Positions 36,935-47,145 of a stretch of 64,000 nucleotides of DNA are shown one piece after another. A model generated the notes under the pieces. That model saw only the letters and a list, made by a program, of their open reading frames with translations, was not told the DNA's origin and made no database searches. Positions within the stretch are counted from its first letter, which is position 1. Each line of letters starts with the position of its first letter. Source of the stretch: Ligula intestinalis. Its lineage: Eukaryota > Platyhelminthes > Cestoda > Diphyllobothriidea > Diphyllobothriidae. Where the stretch lies: contig JAYGXS010000001.1 in assembly GCA_036362985.1 (NCBI GenBank), forward strand, positions 41,295,617-41,359,616, in the 5' to 3' direction. The translations under genes were made by a program, and so were the position numbers.

Positions 36935-38630
36935 ACTATTTTTCTATTCACCCATTTACACTGAATGCAAACTGTCAAACTTGTCCTTGGTTTCTCTGCT
37001 GCCAATCTCACTAAACATATTTTGGATCGTCGGATCCACTGGATCTGACTCTTTTACATTCACGAGACGTCACTAGCTTTGAAACAGTGGCTGCAAGTCG
37101 TAATTTACAAGCAAAATGTAATCAGGCCAATGTAACTTGGTGCTGTAAACCCTACATGTTGAGACACGGTGACGCGTGTAACTGTTCGCGGTTAAATGGT
37201 TCTGATGGACTTTTAATAACTTATTCGTATGACTGCTAGGACATTTATTTTTATTTTAAATACGCATGGCAAGAGGTCAGAAACAGAAGGGTGACAGCAA
37301 CCATTGATTATCGACATAAATAAAAGTGCGCATATACAGGGTAGCCGGTTTTCTATGAAGGGTGCTACCATTGCAATGGGGTGCTATGCTTTCAGGATGA
37401 CAAGTACTCGACAGGCTGACCCATTTGAGCTTTCGAGAACACAAGATTACTGAGGACTAAGGAAAAGCCAGCTAATGAACAGATGGACGCCACAGGAGAA
37501 AGATTCACTGCAGCTGCTGAAACATATTTTATTTATCGCCATCGAATGGATAAATATCTTTTTTAAATCATATTCGAGTAGATTGACGAATGCATTCATC
37601 AATGCCAGTCGTTGTCCCGAGACTTACCACCAATCATCTAAAGAAGAAAAACGAGGTTATTTTGCTGAAGCCGATCGATTTCGATGCAAACGCTCATACC
37701 AATCTTTCGATTGAGTCTGCAAGACTTGATTGTGAGAAATTAATCCCAAGTTTATGCATTTACTTATGCGGAGATGGAAAAGTCAGGAAGTCGAAATAAA
37801 TAATTCTTCCCTTGTAAAGTACTGGATCTATTTGTAATGTTGATCGGACAAGCCTTAATTAGACTGGGCGTCAAAGGTAATCAATATATAACTCAATTTA
37901 AAAAATGCATAGAATTAAAACATATCAGATCATATGGAAACATCCGAAACGCAGTATAGAGAACTCTCAATGAATATCGGGCAATCAGTCCAGATATAGC
38001 TTTGTACTAAGTGCTAGTTTGAACTCGGCCAGATGTGTGCAGGCTGTAAAAGCAAGAGTTAGTCTGTATTTGATATGCTATCTGTTAGTCTTCTTCGCTC
38101 CTGACAAGAAAATATTTCACGTGAGGATGTCGTGTGAATCACATTGTGGCTAGCCTGTAGACCAGTACTGAAGGACACGTTCAGTATGTAGGACCGCTCA
38201 CATGCAGTCTGTTAAGCAGACAGGGACTAGTCGTAGCACAGTAAATATATTTGGTGCATTTCGGAGGAAGAAAGACTGAATCACTAACACTCCTGTGAGT
38301 TAGGGATCAAAGGGCGAAGAAAAGACCAGAGGAGTCAAATTTCCATGCAAGTGAAGTGAAGGTCTAAATGCGTAATCCACGTTTGCACGTAAACTGGAAC
38401 TGCGAGGGGGGTAAACCTTTTATTCTTTGCTGACTTCTAGAATATCCCAGAAGGGCGCTACAAGCCAGACTAATTTGTCTTCTGGGCTACCATAAAACGG
38501 GTTTTCTAAACAGAGAGACTGACCACTTCGTGCTGTTTTCACTTACTGGATTCATTGTTAATGTGCCGCTTTGTTGGGATCTTTAGACTGGTTAAATTTT
38601 CCAAAAAGTTAGGGAATTACGGGGAAAATT
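36935..38630. other. No supported feature
   Basis: Short frames only. Confidence 0.55.
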
Positions 38631-38817
38631 TGCAAAAATTCCCATCAGAGAATTCAGAAGAGTATTTGGCGAGCATACGTAGTTTTCGATAAATCCTCAT
38701 CGGGCCGTTACAATTATATAGGGAGGGGTGTAAATTACCATGCTAATTATCTAGTTATCACAAAACGCAAATTAGTCATGGGAATGAGGAAGGGGGTGTG
38801 GGGTTGGTAGTAATCAG

Positions 38818-39550
38818 CTAATGAGGGTTTGTTGAGTCCGGATAGGGGATGGGGGGGAAAGATGCAGGTAGTTGCGTAACCACTGGCCAAGCCAAGCTCG
38901 GGGCCTGCAGGAGGTTCTTCTGCGCGCACAGGACCGGCTTCCTCAAACGGATCGCGGTCACTTCTGTTGTTGTTAGCGCACGCTGACCCAGGGGCTTTGG
39001 GTAGTTTGGTGAGACCTTGTAAATTACCTTAAAGGCTTCGCTGGGGTCCACACGATGTCCGGAGTCAACCATGTGGGCAAGGATTGAGCTATTGATGCTT
39101 CTGACTTCGCCCTTGGCCAGCCATGCCGGGAGGTGCTTCCGTATTCTTTTTGATAGGCGCCGACTCGTGCAATCGATAAAGCTTGCTCCACAGGAACAAG
39201 TGGATGAGTATATGCACATGGATGTGGTCTGGGTTGGCAGCCTATCTTTACCTTCGCCGTGCAGGACCAGGTTCGTTGAGAATAACACCCGAACGTTCGC
39301 TGCTGGGAAGGTTCGTGCTACGGCTTGGTTAAGACGTCTGCTGAGAAGCTCGCTTGCTGCGTCCCCTTTAAAGGGAACTTTGAGGAACAAGGTCTTCTTT
39401 TCTACAGTTGGTGTAATAGGCTTCGGTTCTTTCTCCATCCTATTCTTCATGATAAATCTGTCCGGATACCCGTTCTTCCGAAGCAGATCCTGGAGTTTTT
39501 GGAGCTCCATTTCAATAGTGTCTGCCGAAAAGATTTTCCTGGCTCTTTGC
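38818..39550 (-). pseudogene. PLE-2 GIY-YIG endonuclease, catalytic motif damaged
   Basis: Same frame as RT. After LQDLLRKNGYPDRFI and a PFKGD..LSRRLNQAV stretch, the endonuclease starts SMCIYSSTCSCGASFIDCTS, followed by RRLSKRIRKHLPAWL. The family has Tyr and Gly in 'xYIGRTSRRL'; here the segment reads SFIDCTSRRL, so both are lost. The 'REH.PxWL' type segment and the C-terminal ALTTTEVTAIRLRKPVLCAQ are kept. It ends at 38818. Cleavage activity is unlikely. Confidence 0.82.
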
Positions 39551-39552
39551 GT

Positions 39553-40911
39553 TCAACATCGGATCAGACTACGCTTCTGTTGGATAGGTACAAAACTGTT
39601 AAAGTTTGTGTACTGTCCGGACCAGTTTTTCTTACGATAAACGCTCCTTCGGATGCTACCATCGGGTCTTCGACTTAAGAGTACATCCAAGAAGGGAAGC
39701 GAACCTGCCATCTCCACTTCCAAGGTGAACTTGATGGAGGGATGTGCTTCATTTACAGTACTAAGAAACGCATTCACGTCGGTTTCTACTGGGGCGATGG
39801 CAGAGATGTCATCAACATATCGACCATAGTGTTTTAATTCATGGATCTGCTTGCTGAGTTGCGACTTCTCCAGCTTGCCCATGAAGATGTTTGCCAAAAG
39901 AGGTCCGAGAGGCGAGCTCATAGCAACGCTGTCTAGGTGTCTATATAAGTGGTTGTCAAAAAGGAACTGCACATTTAATGTGCACTTTAGTAGTAGTTCC
40001 TTTAATGCCGCAGTTGGTATTCCTACTTCTATTTGATTTGCCATAACGAAGTCGCAGATATAGTCGACTGCTTCTGTTACTGGGACGTTTGTAAACAGCG
40101 ATGAGACGTCTAAGGAGAACATCCTTATGCCGTTTAAGTTCATATCTTTGATGCTGTTGATAAATTGGAATGTATCTTTATAGCTGTGTGGCGCTAGCAG
40201 CTGTTGCAAGGGTTTGAGCTTATCTGCCAACCACTTCGCTATCGTATGTTAAGGCGAGTTTCGCATGTCCAAGATCGGACGAACTGGCAGGCCGTCTTTG
40301 TGGATCTTGGGCAGGCCATACAATCGGGGAATATACGTGCCTACTGGCCGCAGCTGTTCGAGTTCACGGTCGGTAATGAATCCTGCCGTATGGAGTCTTC
40401 TAAAGCAGCCGGTCAATTGTGCCTCTATTTCCTCCGTGCAGTCTTTTTCTCTGTCTACTTTCGCAAATTTTGTCTGGTCTGCTAGTATGGCCTGCATCTT
40501 AGTTACGTAGTCGAATCTGTTCATCAGAACGACACCGATTCCTTTGTCTGGTCTAGTAACCAAAATGTCTTTGTTTGCTCGTAGCTGCTTCAACTTGTCT
40601 AGATGTGCTTTGGCTAGAAGTCCGCTATTTTTTAGTCTCCGGTTCAGGTACTGGTAACTACAATTAACCAGTGTTGATTTGAAGTGCTGAACACTATCTG
40701 CGGAGCTCGGCTTGAGGTCGTAAGTGTGATTATAGAGATGCTCAAACTGGGTTTCTAGGTCTAACTGATTAACCTTTCGACCAGGTATGCAGAATTTTGG
40801 GCGAAGTGATAATGATTCAAGTGTAGCCGCATCAAGTGTAAGATAGGAATGGTTGTGAACGTACCTCTTTGGATCTTTGGGGAGTCTTGACTGTAATTTG
40901 ATTTCGTGCAC
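39553..40911 (-). pseudogene. PLE-2 reverse transcriptase, one internal stop
   Basis: A single frame carries the RT with a TAA at 40249-40251 where relatives have Tyr (NSP-stop-HTIAKW). Motifs: ILVTRPDKGIGVVLMNR (the PLE 'RPDKG' motif), RLYGLPKIHKDGLPVRPI, MFSLDVSSLFTNVP (first Asp), SSPLGPLLANIFM, and GRYVDDISAI (catalytic YVDD, about 39800-39830), then LPFLDVLLSRR. It ends at a stop at 39553, and the endonuclease resumes in the same frame at 39510. RT catalytic residues are intact. Confidence 0.88.
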
Positions 40912-40955
40912 CCTTTGAAGAAGTGACGATATCTAAACGTCCCCACGCTTTCTTT

Positions 40956-41300
40956 CTATGGTTTAAGTGTAGCTGCGAATTCTCGTTTTTCCTCCTCGGT
41001 CAAGGTATCCAGAACGGCAGCGCGTTGGCACACGTAACGCTCCAGTTCATTAATCCTTACGCGAGTGCTTTCTAGCTGGTTCTCGGCATATCGTCTAAGT
41101 GTTTCTGTGGTGATCACTGTACGGCTCCGTCGCAGCGCTCTCCAATATTCGTTCGGGTACTCGTGTCTCTCTATACAGTCTCCAATAAAACTAGCAAGTA
41201 TTTTCGCCTCTGCAAGTTTGGTGTTAAATCTTAGGTACCCATTGAGTGCCTTTGACACCACGGGATCCTTGGAGTGCTTTAAAGTTGCGAAAATTCCCAT
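40956..41300 (-). pseudogene. PLE-2 N-terminal region
   Basis: Open frame starting MGIFATLKHSKDPVVSKAL, with helical, charged sequence (RRYAENQLESTRVRINELER, EEEKREFAATLKP). It is in a different frame from the RT segment that follows at 40911, so a frameshift or an intron separates them. The first codons lie inside the duplicated end, so the element's start is shared with its terminal repeat. No known enzymatic motif. It corresponds by position to the N-terminal extension of PLE proteins. Confidence 0.6.
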
Positions 41301-41450
41301 CAGAGAATTCAGAAGAGTATTTGGCGAGCATACGTAGCTTTCGAAAAATTCTCATCGGGCGGTTACAATTATATAGGGATGGGTGCAAATTAACATGCTG
41401 GTTTTCAAGTTATCACACAACGCAAATTAGTCATGGGAATGAGGAAGGGG
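41287..41450 (-). repeat. PLE-2 terminal repeat, direct copy
   Basis: Matches 38636-38790 in the same orientation (gcgaaaattcccatcagaga.. through gtcatgggaatgaggaaggg) with scattered differences. Confidence 0.85.
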
Positions 41451-41451
41451 A

Positions 41452-41828
41452 AGCGAGGAAGCGTGCGTTGGCAACAGCAGAAGCAACCGCGATCCGTTTG
41501 AGGAAGCCGGTCCTGTGCGCGCAGAAGAACTTCCTGCAGGCCCCGAGCTTGGCTTGGCCAGTGGTTACGTAACTACCTGCACCTTTCACGCTTGCTGCCG
41601 CTTCACCCAACCCCACCCCCTTCCCTCCATCCCCTGTCCGGAATATCAAACCCTCATTAGCTGATTACTACCAACCCCACACCCCCTTCCTCATCCCCAT
41701 GACTAATTTGCGTTTTGTGATAACTTGATAACCAGCATGTTAATTTGCACCCCTCCCTGTATAATTGTAACGGCCCGATGAGGATTTATCGAAAGCTACG
41801 TATGCTCGCCAGATACTCTTCTAAATTA
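41452..41828 (+). repeat. PLE-2 3' end, inverted copy
   Basis: Plus-strand copy of the PLE-2 C-terminal codons, stop and 3' untranslated end; the reverse complement matches about 38655-38960. It lies head-to-head with the main element. Confidence 0.85.
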
Positions 41829-41834
41829 CGGAGA

Positions 41835-42865
41835 AACAAAAAATGTATAGATCGGGACTAAGCAAGTCTTATGAGTCGTAGTTTTAGAGTTTGCTCAGCA
41901 CAAATCACAGGTGTAAGCAAGATTTATGAGCCATCTGTCTAGGGGAAGAGACCGCAATTACGGTACGTTAGTCAACATTGTGTTTTGTGAGTCAGCAATA
42001 AAAAGAACGTGGGCAAATTAAAGACTTTAGCAAGCAAGATTATCATATTCAGACTGTTTTGGCGTCCATCGTACCTCTGGCATGAAAATGTCAAAACTCC
42101 AAGAGATCGGCGTCATTGCACGCGGTCGTAAAACCTGATGGCATCGTTTAAGTCTGCGTCCTTTGGAACGTCGGCCTTTTTAACATTCATCCGGTGGAAC
42201 GGATGTTTCATATTTACTCAAAGCAAAAACAAATTTGAAGACTCTAGAACCCACTTTTGATCTACAAGTTCTGAGCGATAGAGCGGTCAGCTGCAGAGTA
42301 TGGTGATTTGGACATTCAACGTTTCAGGACATTTAAACGCGCCTTAATGGTTTAACTGTTGTCTTTCAGAACAGGTCAATGCGATAAGCCTAAATAGTTT
42401 TATCGTTATCCTTGGGAAAAGGTCAGTTAGATAATCCGTTTGGAAATTAAACGATCGACAACTTTGAGAGCCACATATCCGACACTGTGGCTGATGTCCT
42501 TCTTCGTTGCAGAAAGAATCTGAAAAATGTGCATTCGCCTCCATCAGATGATGTAGTTGCATGACTTACTCAGGCCCCCAATGCATCTACACTGCGGACA
42601 TAAAGCCTTCTATCGGTTTCGATCAATAATCGATCGAACATCATCAAGGTCAAGGTAGCAACAGCGGGATTTTTTCCTAAAAACACAAAGGGAATGACAG
42701 TTTGACCGTTGATGCCGACTATGTGCACCGCGTGCTTCACAGCAGGCTGGAAGCAAATGCGGTGACCTGTACGTTAATTAGATTATCGAGAGAGTAGACT
42801 TGCGTTACACCTACCGCGCGCCTTCCTCTATCCCGTCATGGCTAAGTCATAAAGCCTCCATTTAG
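41835..42865. other. No supported feature
   Basis: Short frames only, up to the MITE at 42871. Confidence 0.55.
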
Positions 42866-42870
42866 CGGTA

Positions 42871-42959
42871 CAGTAGTCACCGGTTATTAAGCCCACCTCG
42901 GGCCCAGACCAAATTAGGCTGAGATTTTAAACCGTGGGCTTGATAACCGGTGACTACTG
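42871..42959. mobile_element. 89-bp MITE, near-perfect TIRs, TA target duplication
   Basis: Starts cagtagtcaccggttattaa and ends with its inverse; 28-base TIRs counted with the flanking TA differ at one position. TA at 42869-42870 and 42960-42961. The inner part (gggcccagaccaaatt) is shared with the right end of the 461-bp element, so it is a deletion derivative of the same family. Confidence 0.85.
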
Positions 42960-43245
42960 TATCAGACATGTGTCTCGACATGGTTAATATCAGATACAAC
43001 GAGGTAGACCGTTTCATGGCCACGCCCATTCACAACAGTGAATGGTGTACACACTTTAACCCATAAATACTCTACTTGTACAAACAACTCTGTCAGTTGC
43101 CTTCTGAAAGCCAGTGGCAGATGACGCACGTAATCGTAAGTCGATTTAGGGCACATTACCTCTACCGGTTACAAAAACGACGCGAGCAGATTGCTATGTC
43201 AATTGATAAGTTGGATACGTACATTTTTGACGCTTCAGTCCTTTT

Positions 43246-43900
43246 CTAGCAAAAGATGCCGTTAGACTGGCCTTTACTTCTAAATATCCACATGTACCCT
43301 GAAAGAATCGGAGGCAGTGGCCATGCTGCCGATCGACATTGACTCACTAGCGTCCACGCATGTCCACTGTCTGTGCACGGGAGTGTATGCAACCGCACCG
43401 TGGAGTGCACGAAATTTGCCAACGTACACACTGGTTTAGGCGCGGCAAGTGTGTGCACGCACACGCAAGGCCAAAGCACGAGGCGAATTTGTGTGTAAAC
43501 GATGCAGGCGTTGTGGACACAAACCAGGAATATCCGTGCCAAAACACTGCTACCTAAGTAACTTGGCCACGAAATCCTGCAGAACTGGATTTGAGATAGG
43601 TGAGCAAGTACTTATAGGTGGAGCCTGCCACCGTCAAATCCTGGATTCTGACTGGCGCATGCTCGCAACTATTTCCAACCCTTGAATAAAATACCAACTG
43701 AGAATACTTGAAGAGCATTAGAAATTTGGCTCACCTACTGTTCATACACAGTGGTCTGCTTCCCATGATGCATTCCTCGTATAGTCAGACAGCTGGCCTG
43801 AGAGCCGCTGTGGAATCACCAGCCATAGGAATCCGCCTTCAAACCAATGTCTCCACCCACAAAACGCAGTCTAACAGAAAACAGATGACGTCAGCTTGCC
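43246..43900 (-). repeat. Dispersed repeat family 3, copy 1 (~650 bp)
   Basis: Reverse complement aligns with 54985-55620: acgtcatctg, attggtttg.agg.gg, atgcatcatg, gaagta.tctcag.tggtat, aatccagttctgcaggattt, gttttggcacggatattcct, ggtacatgtggat. Predicted peptides in one frame are alike but interrupted. Confidence 0.7.
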
Positions 43901-44375
43901 AGCAAATCGATAAATATATTCATGCTCCAGGACAAAATTTCAACCAAGCTCTAGACTTTGGTTTCTCGATAGGTTTCGGTGCACGCAGATGAGAAGTAGA
44001 TGTGCACTTGGAGCTGAAACCACAGAAAAATAATCTGTTAGCGCACTATTGTCCGAAAGATCCTTAGACGAGCTAACTGGTCGTATGAGCTAGCACGTAA
44101 ATATGAAGGTCAAGTATGTACCTATGCTCTCGAGAATGACTGTTTCCTTTGAAAGAACTGGGTAGAGTGTCGCTATCCTGTTCAACTGAAAGTGGTGTTA
44201 TTGCCGTGCCGCGATGGGCAGCTTCCCTGACTTAGAAGCCGTAGATGCGGAAAGGCTGAGCTGGGCACTTCCAGGGCACCCAGAACCAGCCGTGCCTAAT
44301 CCGTTAGTAGGCCATTCACAGACTTTCTCAAATGGATACCAATTATGACCTCGATCACCGACCTTCTCTCGTTGA

Positions 44376-45480
44376 AATATTCAGATCAGTGCAACAAATG
44401 TTCCGTGCAAAAGCCTCGGGATCAAAAGAAATTTACGGTGCAGCTTACGAAGTTGGCAGATCACAACTTTTGCAAAAGCTTTCCGCTTTGTTCCAGAAGA
44501 TTTAGCGAAGACGTCACTTCAAATATGGTATCATCCGGTGCACCTACAAACGCAGCGGAAAGCAGCAACTATCTGATAACCACAGCGTCATCTCCCTTCT
44601 CGACACTGCAGAAGGAAGCTTTGCCCATGTCATACACAATCACTCGAACATGCATTTGGGGCAGGAAATTCTCTCAGTAACAGAGGATGAATTCTGAAAA
44701 CGTTGTGGAGGCATGAACACCAGTTCAGCAGTCCGCCGACTGCTAGAAATGAGAACCAAACTTAACACCATTCTCATCGATTTGGCGAAAGCCTCTGGCA
44801 GGGGGAATCACAATGGATTCTGGAGAAGCAGGTCGAACTTCGAATGATAAGACCTATTAAAACAAACGACAACACGACTACGCGATTGAATAATGGCACG
44901 CGTCATGGCCAACCTCTGATGCATTCGCTGTGACCAACGCATTTAAATAGGGCTGAGCCTTTTCTCCCACCCTATTCAGTTTCATTACTTTGCTGTGCTG
45001 ATGGACACTTGCCGTGAGAAGCAACCAATGACGGGTGACTACACAATTGACACAAAACTGCGTAAAACTCGTTTCATGCAAGCGTTATCAAGGGACTTCC
45101 TATGCCTGGATAACTTCGCGCTAAATAAAGCAAGCGAAGAGGACACGTGGCAGCGCGTAACCCCCCTTCCTCTGGGCTGCTACCACGTCGGCCTGAGCAT
45201 TAGCCTGGGGAAGACAGTAGTCATGCGGCGAACGACGCCAAACGATGGCCGCAGCAAGTCCTGTTTCACTGCCAACGAAACCCTTCACCTGATAGCATAT
45301 ATATTCACGCACGTTGGGAGTGCCATTCCAGGAAACATCCATGTAGATGACGTCATCTCCACTCGGATCTCCAAAACGAACCCAGCCTTCAGCCGACTAA
45401 AGCACTCCGTGTTGAACCGTCGCGGTATTCCACTTAACAAAAAGCTAGGATGTGCAGGGATGTTGTTCCGACAAAGTTCT
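44376..45480 (+). pseudogene. LINE reverse transcriptase remnant
   Basis: Plus strand, frameshifted. 44376-44680 gives RSQLLQKLSALFQKI, then TYKRSGKQQLSDNHSVISLL ('YKRKGNRQLCDNHRGISLL'). 44700-44800 gives EMRTKLNTILIDLAKA ('DLTKAFDTVN', with the Asp-containing motif partly kept). 44995-45489 gives LMDTCREKQP, DFLCLDNFALNKASEED (where the family has the catalytic FADD), SISLGKTVVM, and FTHVGSAIPGNIHVDDVIST plus RISKTNPAFSRLK, then NRRGIPLNKKL. The FADD motif is destroyed. Same family as the copies at 6.8 and 25 kb. It ends at about 45480, 300 bases before the gypsy element. Confidence 0.75.
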
Positions 45481-45781
45481 CGTACTTAGCGAAGACCGGA
45501 ACTTCGTATGAAAGCCAAGCAAAAAGATTCGACCATTGTCACTTCAGCTTCCCAGATAATATTAAAATTTAACTGGCAGGAAAGAACCTCCGACACTGGG
45601 ATTCAGGCAATAACTGGATTTATCCGTATATACGCAATGCTGGGGTAGATACGACTGCAAGGGCGAGGGGGGCAAAAAGTGCATGTAAAAGCGGCTACAG
45701 GTGCTCGCAGACAAGTTGGAGAAGAGCGGCGCTAGAAGGACACTTATAATTCGAATGGGGGACCTCATACAAGATCAGTCG

Positions 45782-45890
45782 ATTGGTCTTCTTCACCAAA
45801 TGGGGTACGTAGTCGTTTTCGCATATTCAGGGTATCTGACGCGGTTTGGCTTGACGTGGGATCGCATCATCGATTGCCTTTCTCAGCTAA
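45782..45890 (+). repeat. Truncated 5' LTR of the gypsy element
   Basis: Starts at attggtcttcttcacc and runs to tttctcagctaa. It matches the last third of the 3' LTR (from about 50249) and of the solo LTR (from about 32282). The first two thirds of the LTR are absent; upstream sequence (45490-45780) is unrelated as far as I can see. The copy was therefore 5'-truncated by deletion or recombination. Confidence 0.8.
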
Positions 45891-45892
45891 AG

Positions 45893-45903
45893 TGGTGACC
45901 TCG
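45893..45903 (+). promoter_or_regulatory. Primer binding site, tRNA-Trp-like
   Basis: TGGTGACCTCG begins two or three bases after the LTR end. It is complementary to the 3' end of a tRNA ending ..CACCA. Compared with the complement of animal tRNA-Trp (TGGTGACCCCG) it differs at one of 11 positions. CsRn1-type elements are known to use tRNA-Trp. Confidence 0.65.
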
Positions 45904-46036
45904 TATTTGGACAGCGACTATCTGTTCATCACGCGTACATAGCGCGTTAACTTTACGCGTCTCCAAGCCAATCAACAACCAATCAAATACAGCAACATTC
46001 GCTGCGCGCATTTCCTGACGCGTCCCTGTCACAAAT

Positions 46037-46825
46037 ATGCCGAACGATGACTCAGTATGCACCATCGAGCTGACGCTCCCTGAGTACTGGCCAAATGCGC
46101 CAGAATTGTACTTCCTTCGCATCGAGTCAAGTTTTTACTCTGCGAACATTACCAAGGAAGTTACAAAATTTCACAGGCTGATTCAGGCGTTGCCACTGCA
46201 ACTGTTGTCTCAAGTGCAGTAAACAATTGAAAATCCATCTGTGGAAGCACCATATACTGAACTAAAGGCAGCCCTCTTGCGCCTGCACACAGTATCTGAT
46301 CGCCAGAGATACAATCAACTCATCCGAGACGAATCGTTGGGAGATAGAAAACCCAGCGAATTGCTGAGAAGATTGGAAGCTCATCGTGGCGAGCTTCAGA
46401 TAGACGACAAGATTTTTAAAGAAATCTTTTTGGAGCATCTACCGGCAGATATACAGACAATCCTGGTTTCCGGCTCCGAGGATCTGAGCGTCTCAAAGCT
46501 TTCCGAGATGGCTGATAGAATGATGGTAGTTTAGAGATTCCAGCCACCATCTTTATCGAGAATTTCAAATGCTCCAGCACACAGTGTGAATGAGCAACTT
46601 ATGAAACAAATGGCGGCCATGGCAGAAGATATGGCCTCTCTAAAACTCAAAATTACCCGCCTCGCCACGCGCCAGTCTTCCAGTTCCCGCCGTGGTCGCT
46701 CTGGTTCAAGACCTCGTCCCAATGGCCTGTGTCATTATCATGTGAGATTTGGCTCGGAAGCATACAGATGTGTATTTCCTTGTTCTTTCAAACCAACACA
46801 GGGAAACCAGTCTGCCAAAGAATAG
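46037..46825 (+). pseudogene. gag: gypsy gag with CHCC knuckle, two in-frame stops
   Basis: One frame (from ATG at 46037) holds the whole Gag, interrupted by TAA at 46220-46222 and TAG at 46532-46534 and ending with TAG at 46823-46825. The N-terminal part (LTLPEYWPNAPELYFLRIES, then FHRLIQALP) and the helical capsid-like middle (KPSELLRRLEAH, IFLEHLPADIQTIL) resemble Gag of the CsRn1 group. Near the end CHYHVRFGSEAYRCVFPC gives C-x2-H-x9-C-x3-C, the CHCC-type knuckle of that lineage instead of the usual CCHC. Pol lies in the -1 frame and overlaps the end of gag. Both stops look like later point mutations, because similarity continues across them. Confidence 0.85.
46801..46807 (+). promoter_or_regulatory. 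Candidate -1 ribosomal frameshift site (GGGAAAC)
   Basis: Heptamer G-GGA-AAC in the exact zero frame of gag (codons CAG GGA AAC), 16 bases before the gag stop. Slipping back one base gives Gly-Lys-Pro and enters the protease frame. It fits the X-XXY-YYZ rule. I did not establish a downstream stem or pseudoknot. Confidence 0.6.
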
Positions 46826-47145
46826 AGGCGACCGCCTTCTCTGGTTCTGCAGGCTCGGGTCGCACTTTCTATGTCTACGACACCTTGACACGCAGACGAT
46901 TCCTCGTCGATACCGGGGCCGTTGTGAGCGTCTTAACACCGACTACAGCCGACCGCCGCTGTCCCAACTGTGCCCTTCATCTCCAAGCTATTAACTCTTC
47001 ATCTATTTCCACATTAAGCAGCCTATCCCTGACCCTGAATATTGGCCTGCGAAGATCTTTCTCCTGGATTTTTGTGATAGCCGATGTCCCTGACGCTATT
47101 CTTGGCGCTGACTTCCTTGCCGAGTTTAACCTCCTGGTGGATTGA
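46808..47145 (+). pseudogene. gypsy aspartic protease domain
   Basis: Pol frame, -1 relative to gag. RRRFLVDTGAVVSVLTP carries the D-T-G catalytic triad of retropepsins, and DAILGADFLAEFNLLVD is the family's second conserved 'ILGxDFL' motif. An in-frame TGA at 47143-47145 breaks the link to RT, and similarity resumes directly after it in the same frame. Its role is maturation of the Gag-Pol precursor. The catalytic residues look intact, but the stops disable the polyprotein. Confidence 0.85.

Larger units (their letters stand above)
38636..41830 (-). mobile_element. Near full-length Penelope-like element, second family (PLE-2)
   Basis: Minus-strand element with N-terminal part, RT and GIY-YIG in order from 41300 to 38818. 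Its 3' end (38636-38790) is repeated in the same orientation at 41287-41450 on the 5' side, overlapping the start of the reading frame. Directly beyond that (41452-41828) lies an inverted copy of the 3' end, including the C-terminal codons (KPVLCAQKN..QAPSLAWPVV). This is the pseudo-LTR layout of PLEs. Coding stops and one frame change make it non-autonomous. The sequence is clearly a different family from PLE-1. Confidence 0.88.

Noticed and set aside
37405..37455. ctcgaaagctc block resembling the 22.9-kb hammerhead repeat
   Set aside because: Only about a dozen bases agree and the core is absent.
38680..38720. Hammerhead-like string in the PLE-2 ends (ccgatgagga..atcgaaag), also at 41340 and 41780
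   Set aside because: Partial core and GAAA are there, but stem I does not pair next to the core in the layout I could build. Left out as a ribozyme.
42344..42562. Cys-rich minus-strand frame resembling a zinc knuckle
   Set aside because: Spacing does not fit CCHC or CHCC, and no gag-like context surrounds it.
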